A stretch of DNA of 7,778 bases. Source: Phycisphaerae bacterium (lineage in GTDB: Bacteria > Planctomycetota > Phycisphaerae > Sedimentisphaerales > Anaerobacaceae). The notes below the pieces were generated by a model. It did not search any database, was not told the DNA's origin, and worked only from the letters and a program-made list of their open reading frames with translations. Shown here piece after piece: positions 5,699-7,778 of the stretch (position 1 is its first letter; each line of letters begins with the position of its first letter). The stretch covers positions 1-7,778 of the forward strand of contig DAOUVA010000193.1 in the NCBI GenBank assembly GCA_030667885.1, written 5' to 3'. Position numbers and translations under genes: made by a program.

Positions 5699-6769
5699 GT
5701 GCACTTCAACAAACGAACCAATTTGTATCTGGCGGGGGGGGTAATTATATTTGCGGTTTTTGTATGTGTTTTCGCAGTAAGTTTCGCTGATGAATCACAG
5801 GCTGAAAAATCGGATGGAAACAGCAAGTGTTACGTTTGCCATGCGACCATGAAGACCGAGGAGCTAACGGTAAGCCACCTGACTTTGGATGTTACCTGTG
5901 ATGTGTGTCACGGCTTATCTACCGAGCACATGCATGATGAAATGCTGATGACCAAGCCGGACCTTCTTTTCGGCCGCTCTGAGGTTCGCGCGATGTGTTC
6001 GAATCCTTCTTGCCACAAGCCGGGCGGCGAACGCACCGTTTATGGTCTTGCTGACCATGATGAGAAAGTGGTGGAGGAATTTATCAAGACCTGGCGCGGT
6101 CGGATACGCCCGAATGGCCGGCCCGTTACGCATGATTCGGTCTGCACGGACTGCCACGGCACACACAACATCACAGAAGCTGCCGAACAACAAACCGGAA
6201 ATGAACAGCCTGTAGAATGGGCCGCTGTATTCAACGGCAGTGACATTGCAGGCTGGCAATCTTCGGGCGATGTTTCCTGGACGGTTAAAAGGGGTAGGAT
6301 TATTGCAGCGCCCGGAGCAGGCGGCAAAAGCGGTGTTCTCTGGACAAAGGATGAGTACGAGGATTACCTGCTGGCGGTAACGTTCCAGGCAACGTGGCCC
6401 ATCCACGCCGGAATATGGCTGAGAGGTACAGGCCAGGAGCAGGGTGTGGAGAAGGGGACGCGAATTGAGATATTCGACAGCGGCAAACCTATGGCCTTTA
6501 CAGGCAGTGTAATAGTACAGGGAAAAGGGCTGGCGTTGGCCAACTTGCGCGATGACCTCCTGGACAAGGAGGGCTGGAATACGCTCTCGGCCAAAGTTCA
6601 GGGCGATAAAATTCAGGTCTGGCTAAACGGAGAGGAAATCGGCGTTGTCCGTGCGGCGGGAGCAGGCAAAGGAAAAATAGGAATATATATCGAGGGGCAG
6701 CCTAAATCCAAATCAACAGAGCTGCAAGTCCGCGAAGTCCAAATACAAAAACTGAGGAAAACAGAGTAA
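5699..6769 (+). CDS. Tetraheme cytochrome c-DUF1080 fusion protein
   Basis: This 356-residue exported protein has a hydrophobic segment at 9-30 (signal peptide, possible cut at FA-D 30/31, or uncleaved anchor). Residues 44-153 contain four heme c attachment motifs: CYVCH (44-48), CDVCH (67-71), the longer CSNPSCH (100-106, a CX4CH form) and CTDCH (149-153). Extra His residues (60, 77, 79, 120, 145, 156) could serve as distal ligands. After a short linker, residues about 173-353 match the DUF1080 / 3-keto-disaccharide hydrolase fold: AVFNGSDIAGW, VSWTVKRGRIIAAP, GVLWTKDEYEDYLLAVTFQ, HAGIWLRG, RIEIFDSG, EGWNTLSAKVQG, IQVWLNGEEIG, GKIGIYIEGQ, LQVREVQIQKL. DUF1080 domains are LamG-like jelly rolls, some of which act on 3-keto-glycosides. 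Fusion to a multiheme module suggests that sugar binding or hydrolysis is coupled to extracytoplasmic electron transfer (inference). The gene follows the Tat AKR-fold gene in the same direction, but a strong terminator lies between. Confidence 0.9.
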   Translation: MHFNKRTNLYLAGGVIIFAVFVCVFAVSFADESQAEKSDGNSKCYVCHATMKTEELTVSHLTLDVTCDVCHGLSTEHMHDEMLMTKPDLLFGRSEVRAMCSNPSCHKPGGERTVYGLADHDEKVVEEFIKTWRGRIRPNGRPVTHDSVCTDCHGTHNITEAAEQQTGNEQPVEWAAVFNGSDIAGWQSSGDVSWTVKRGRIIAAPGAGGKSGVLWTKDEYEDYLLAVTFQATWPIHAGIWLRGTGQEQGVEKGTRIEIFDSGKPMAFTGSVIVQGKGLALANLRDDLLDKEGWNTLSAKVQGDKIQVWLNGEEIGVVRAAGAGKGKIGIYIEGQPKSKSTELQVREVQIQKLRKTE

Positions 6770-6849
6770 TTGCTCATACAACAAAAGCCAATCCAAAAGC
6801 AAAAGCGAGCAGTGCTATCAGACGAACCGGCAGCGAGTTTGTTGTGTAT
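6770..6849. other. Convergent gap with long-looped inverted repeat
   Basis: The 80 bp between the convergent stops at 6769 and 6850 contain ACAACAAA (6778-6785) and TTTGTTGT (6838-6845). These are an 8-bp inverted repeat with a 52-nt spacer. AAAAGC occurs three times in the left half. It is A/T-rich and long-looped, so it is not a convincing intrinsic terminator on either strand. Confidence 0.35.
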
Positions 6850-7350
6850 CTACTGTGGTGTAACTTTTGGGAGCTTTAGTTTCTCAAGTTCTATTTCTGC
6901 CTTGAGTGTCGAAGCTCTGGCTCTGAGGAATTCCATCTGAGTTACCCGGCCGGCATTGACCGCTTCTGCAAGGGACTTGTCCTGTTCCTGTAGAATTTTT
7001 ACGAGTTTCTCATAGACCTTTATCCGCTCAGTGCTGGTTGAGGACAGGTCGGCTTCAGCGTGGAGCATTTCAATAATCGCATTTCTGATCTCCAGTATTC
7101 CGACACGGCCGGCACTGTATTGCTGATTAAGCAGGCCTACTGCAGCCCTGAGAACATCGTATCGTTCCTGAAGAAGTTTTCGGAGATGTTCATTCGGGCC
7201 GCCCTGGAATTGAATCGGGTGTTCGGCCCCGCGAGCCGCCGTAAGAATTTGTGCTTTATTGCCATGGAGCCACTGGTTTAGCGAAGTCAGGCAGATTAGA
7301 ATCAGGCCGGCTGATATAAGACAGAAAAACCTTTTTTGAGTTGATGTCAT
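6850..7350 (-). CDS. Short membrane-anchored or exported protein with TolC-like helical repeats
   Basis: This encodes a 166-residue protein. An N-terminal hydrophobic segment (residues 8-24, after basic MTSTQKR) is a signal peptide or single membrane anchor. The remainder from about residue 53 is almost entirely helical and coiled-coil-like. Two segments resemble the half-repeats of TolC/outer-membrane efflux proteins ('Y.aGr....dll.A...l..Ae..l'): residues 78-102 (YSAGRVGILEIRNAIIEMLH...) and 131-155 (VNAGRVTQMEFLRARASTLK...). By eye they share 10 of 25 residues. Real TolC-family channels are over 400 residues and have beta-barrel segments, which are absent here, so this cannot be a complete efflux channel. 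It is more likely a periplasmic helical hairpin protein of unknown role. The start has AAAGGAG 6 nt upstream. It is convergent with the cytochrome fusion gene. Confidence 0.75.
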   Translation of the reverse strand: MTSTQKRFFCLISAGLILICLTSLNQWLHGNKAQILTAARGAEHPIQFQGGPNEHLRKLLQERYDVLRAAVGLLNQQYSAGRVGILEIRNAIIEMLHAEADLSSTSTERIKVYEKLVKILQEQDKSLAEAVNAGRVTQMEFLRARASTLKAEIELEKLKLPKVTPQ

Positions 7351-7356
7351 AGTGGT

Positions 7357-7363
7357 CTCCTTT
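7357..7363 (-). promoter_or_regulatory. Strong ribosome binding site of the TolC-like gene
   Basis: On the minus strand AAAGGAG precedes the ATG (7350-7348) by 6 nt, a near-ideal Shine-Dalgarno that supports this start. Confidence 0.7.
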
Positions 7364-7406
7364 CTATATTATCAGGCCGCAGAGACGAAAAATCGGTCTA
7401 ATTTTG

Positions 7407-7412
7407 ATTATA
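7407..7412 (-). promoter_or_regulatory. Possible -10 element upstream of the TolC-like gene
   Basis: On the minus strand there is a perfect TATAAT, which would start transcription near 7400 with a leader of about 50 nt. The -35 is poor (GAGTTT at 7436-7431 with 18-bp spacing), so this is tentative in A/T-rich DNA. Confidence 0.3.
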
Positions 7413-7482
7413 TTGCTTCTATATAAGGGCAAACTCGACAATTTTCGTTGGCGGCTTGAAAAAAATAGCGGTTATAGGGCCT

Positions 7483-7611
7483 TTATTTCGTTTTTTTATA
7501 GGCTTTAACTATGTCCGTTACCAGTACTCCATCGATGGTCATGCCTGTCAAATCGCAATTGACGATTTTCGTATTCTTAGAAAAAGCTGTTTTGGATGGT
7601 ACGGTCGTCGA
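7483..7611 (-). pseudogene. Coding remnant, pentapeptide-repeat-like C-terminal tail
   Basis: Downstream of the edge gene, the -1 frame relative to it stays open to TAA at 7485-7483. Its last part reads KNTKIVNCDLTGMTIDGVLV then TDIVKAYKKTK. That ending (N-C-D-L-x-G-M-T-I-D-G-V-L-V-T-D-x-x-K-A-Y) resembles the C-terminus of planctomycete pentapeptide-repeat-like proteins as I remember them. No plausible start codon lies before the recognisable part: the first ATG in frame is inside it, at the Met of GMTIDG. It is therefore either a decayed gene end, or the true C-terminus of the edge gene reached by a frameshift. The family resemblance is unverified. Confidence 0.35.
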
Positions 7612-7613
7612 GC

Positions 7614-7778
7614 TTAATGCTCTAGAATACTGCCTGCCCAGATAAAGGCGTTGTTCGGGTTGTCTGCATATGAGGTCTTCAGGAGGCGATAAATGCCGGG
7701 CAGGTTTTTTTGAAGCTGCTTTTCCGAGATGTATTGGGCCAGTATCTTTCCATCTTTTGTCGTTACATTATAGAGAGG
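7614..7778 (-). CDS. C-terminal part of an unidentified protein, cut by the window edge
   Basis: The minus-strand frame beginning at 7778 is open for 54 codons to TAA (7616-7614). It reads YNVTTKDGKILAQYISEKQL, then LPGIYRLLKTSYADNPNNAF, then IWAGSILEH. The amino-acid composition and codon choice look like a real soluble protein, better than either alternative frame over the same stretch. I do not recognise the family. Codons 23-25 include a run of seven A (7711-7705) in which the heptamer A-AAA-AAC falls in frame. The -1 frame continues beyond the stop into the remnant at 7483-7611, so the true C-terminus may differ from the one called here. Confidence 0.55.
   Translation of the reverse strand, partial: PLYNVTTKDGKILAQYISEKQLQKNLPGIYRLLKTSYADNPNNAFIWAGSILEH
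7705..7711 (-). promoter_or_regulatory. A7 run containing an in-frame A-AAA-AAC heptamer
   Basis: On the minus strand the heptamer occupies 7710-7704 with the zero frame reading CAA AAA AAC, the arrangement of a classical -1 slippery site. A 7-bp stem could form between CCTGCCC (7704-7698) and GGGCAGG (7639-7633), but it begins at the heptamer itself, whereas known stimulatory stems start several nucleotides further on. It may be a programmed site, a hotspot for an assembly indel, or coincidence. Confidence 0.25.

Noticed and set aside
5915..6406. Minus-strand 163-codon open frame under the cytochrome fusion gene
   Set aside because: Antisense shadow of a gene with intact heme motifs and a DUF1080 domain; its own translation has no recognisable features.
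7465..7500. T7 tract on the minus strand after the edge gene (CTATTTTTTTC) as an intrinsic terminator
   Set aside because: No GC-rich stem precedes it; only 3-bp pairings are possible next to the tract.
7633..7711. Plus-strand inverted repeat CCTGCCC/GGGCAGG followed by seven T, resembling a terminator
   Set aside because: The loop is 58 nt and the element lies antisense within a coding stretch with no plus-strand gene ahead of it, so it is not a plausible plus-strand terminator; it is discussed only as a possible minus-strand RNA structure.

Overview
The window looks like a piece of a planctomycete chromosome, most likely of the Phycisphaerae type. This is inferred from gene content only: a secreted subtilase fused to a right-handed beta-helix with a C-terminal 'choice-of-anchor Q'-like tail, a Tat-exported aldo/keto-reductase-fold protein, a DUF1080 (3-keto-disaccharide hydrolase type) domain, and a small Arg-rich protein with a 'FPTWTEV..V..MGYRKV' core. 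No rRNA, tRNA, CRISPR array, insertion sequence or phage gene is visible.

Layout. Positions 1-251 are non-coding as far as I can tell. Two small plus-strand genes follow: a DUF2007-like protein with an acidic tail (252-572) and a 110-residue conserved-looking hypothetical (691-1023). A hairpin at 1087-1105 separates them from the convergent, minus-strand 988-residue S8 protease/beta-helix gene (1116-4082). The 308-bp gap 4083-4390 is a divergent promoter region. It holds a candidate promoter for the protease on the minus strand and a good sigma70-like promoter for the plus-strand gene 4391-5554, a Tat-signal protein with the aldo/keto reductase fold. A strong intrinsic terminator (5640-5680) follows. 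Next is a GTG-started gene (5699-6769) whose product joins a four-heme c-type cytochrome module to a DUF1080 domain. A minus-strand gene (6850-7350) encodes a short membrane-anchored or exported helical protein with two TolC-like half-repeats. The right edge holds the C-terminal end of another minus-strand gene (7614-7778), followed by a frame-shifted coding remnant (7483-7611).

How the genes may work together. Nearly everything between 1116 and 7350 is predicted to be exported: Sec signal on the protease, Tat signal on the reductase-fold protein, and N-terminal hydrophobic segments on the cytochrome fusion and the TolC-like protein. The neighbouring Tat AKR-fold protein and cytochrome-DUF1080 fusion are the most interesting pair. 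DUF1080 and Tat-exported oxidoreductases recur in planctomycete sugar metabolism, and here the DUF1080 domain is tied covalently to an electron carrier. The AKR-fold protein appears to have lost three of the four catalytic tetrad residues. A role of the pair in extracytoplasmic sugar oxidation or 3-keto-sugar handling is a hypothesis, not something the sequence proves.
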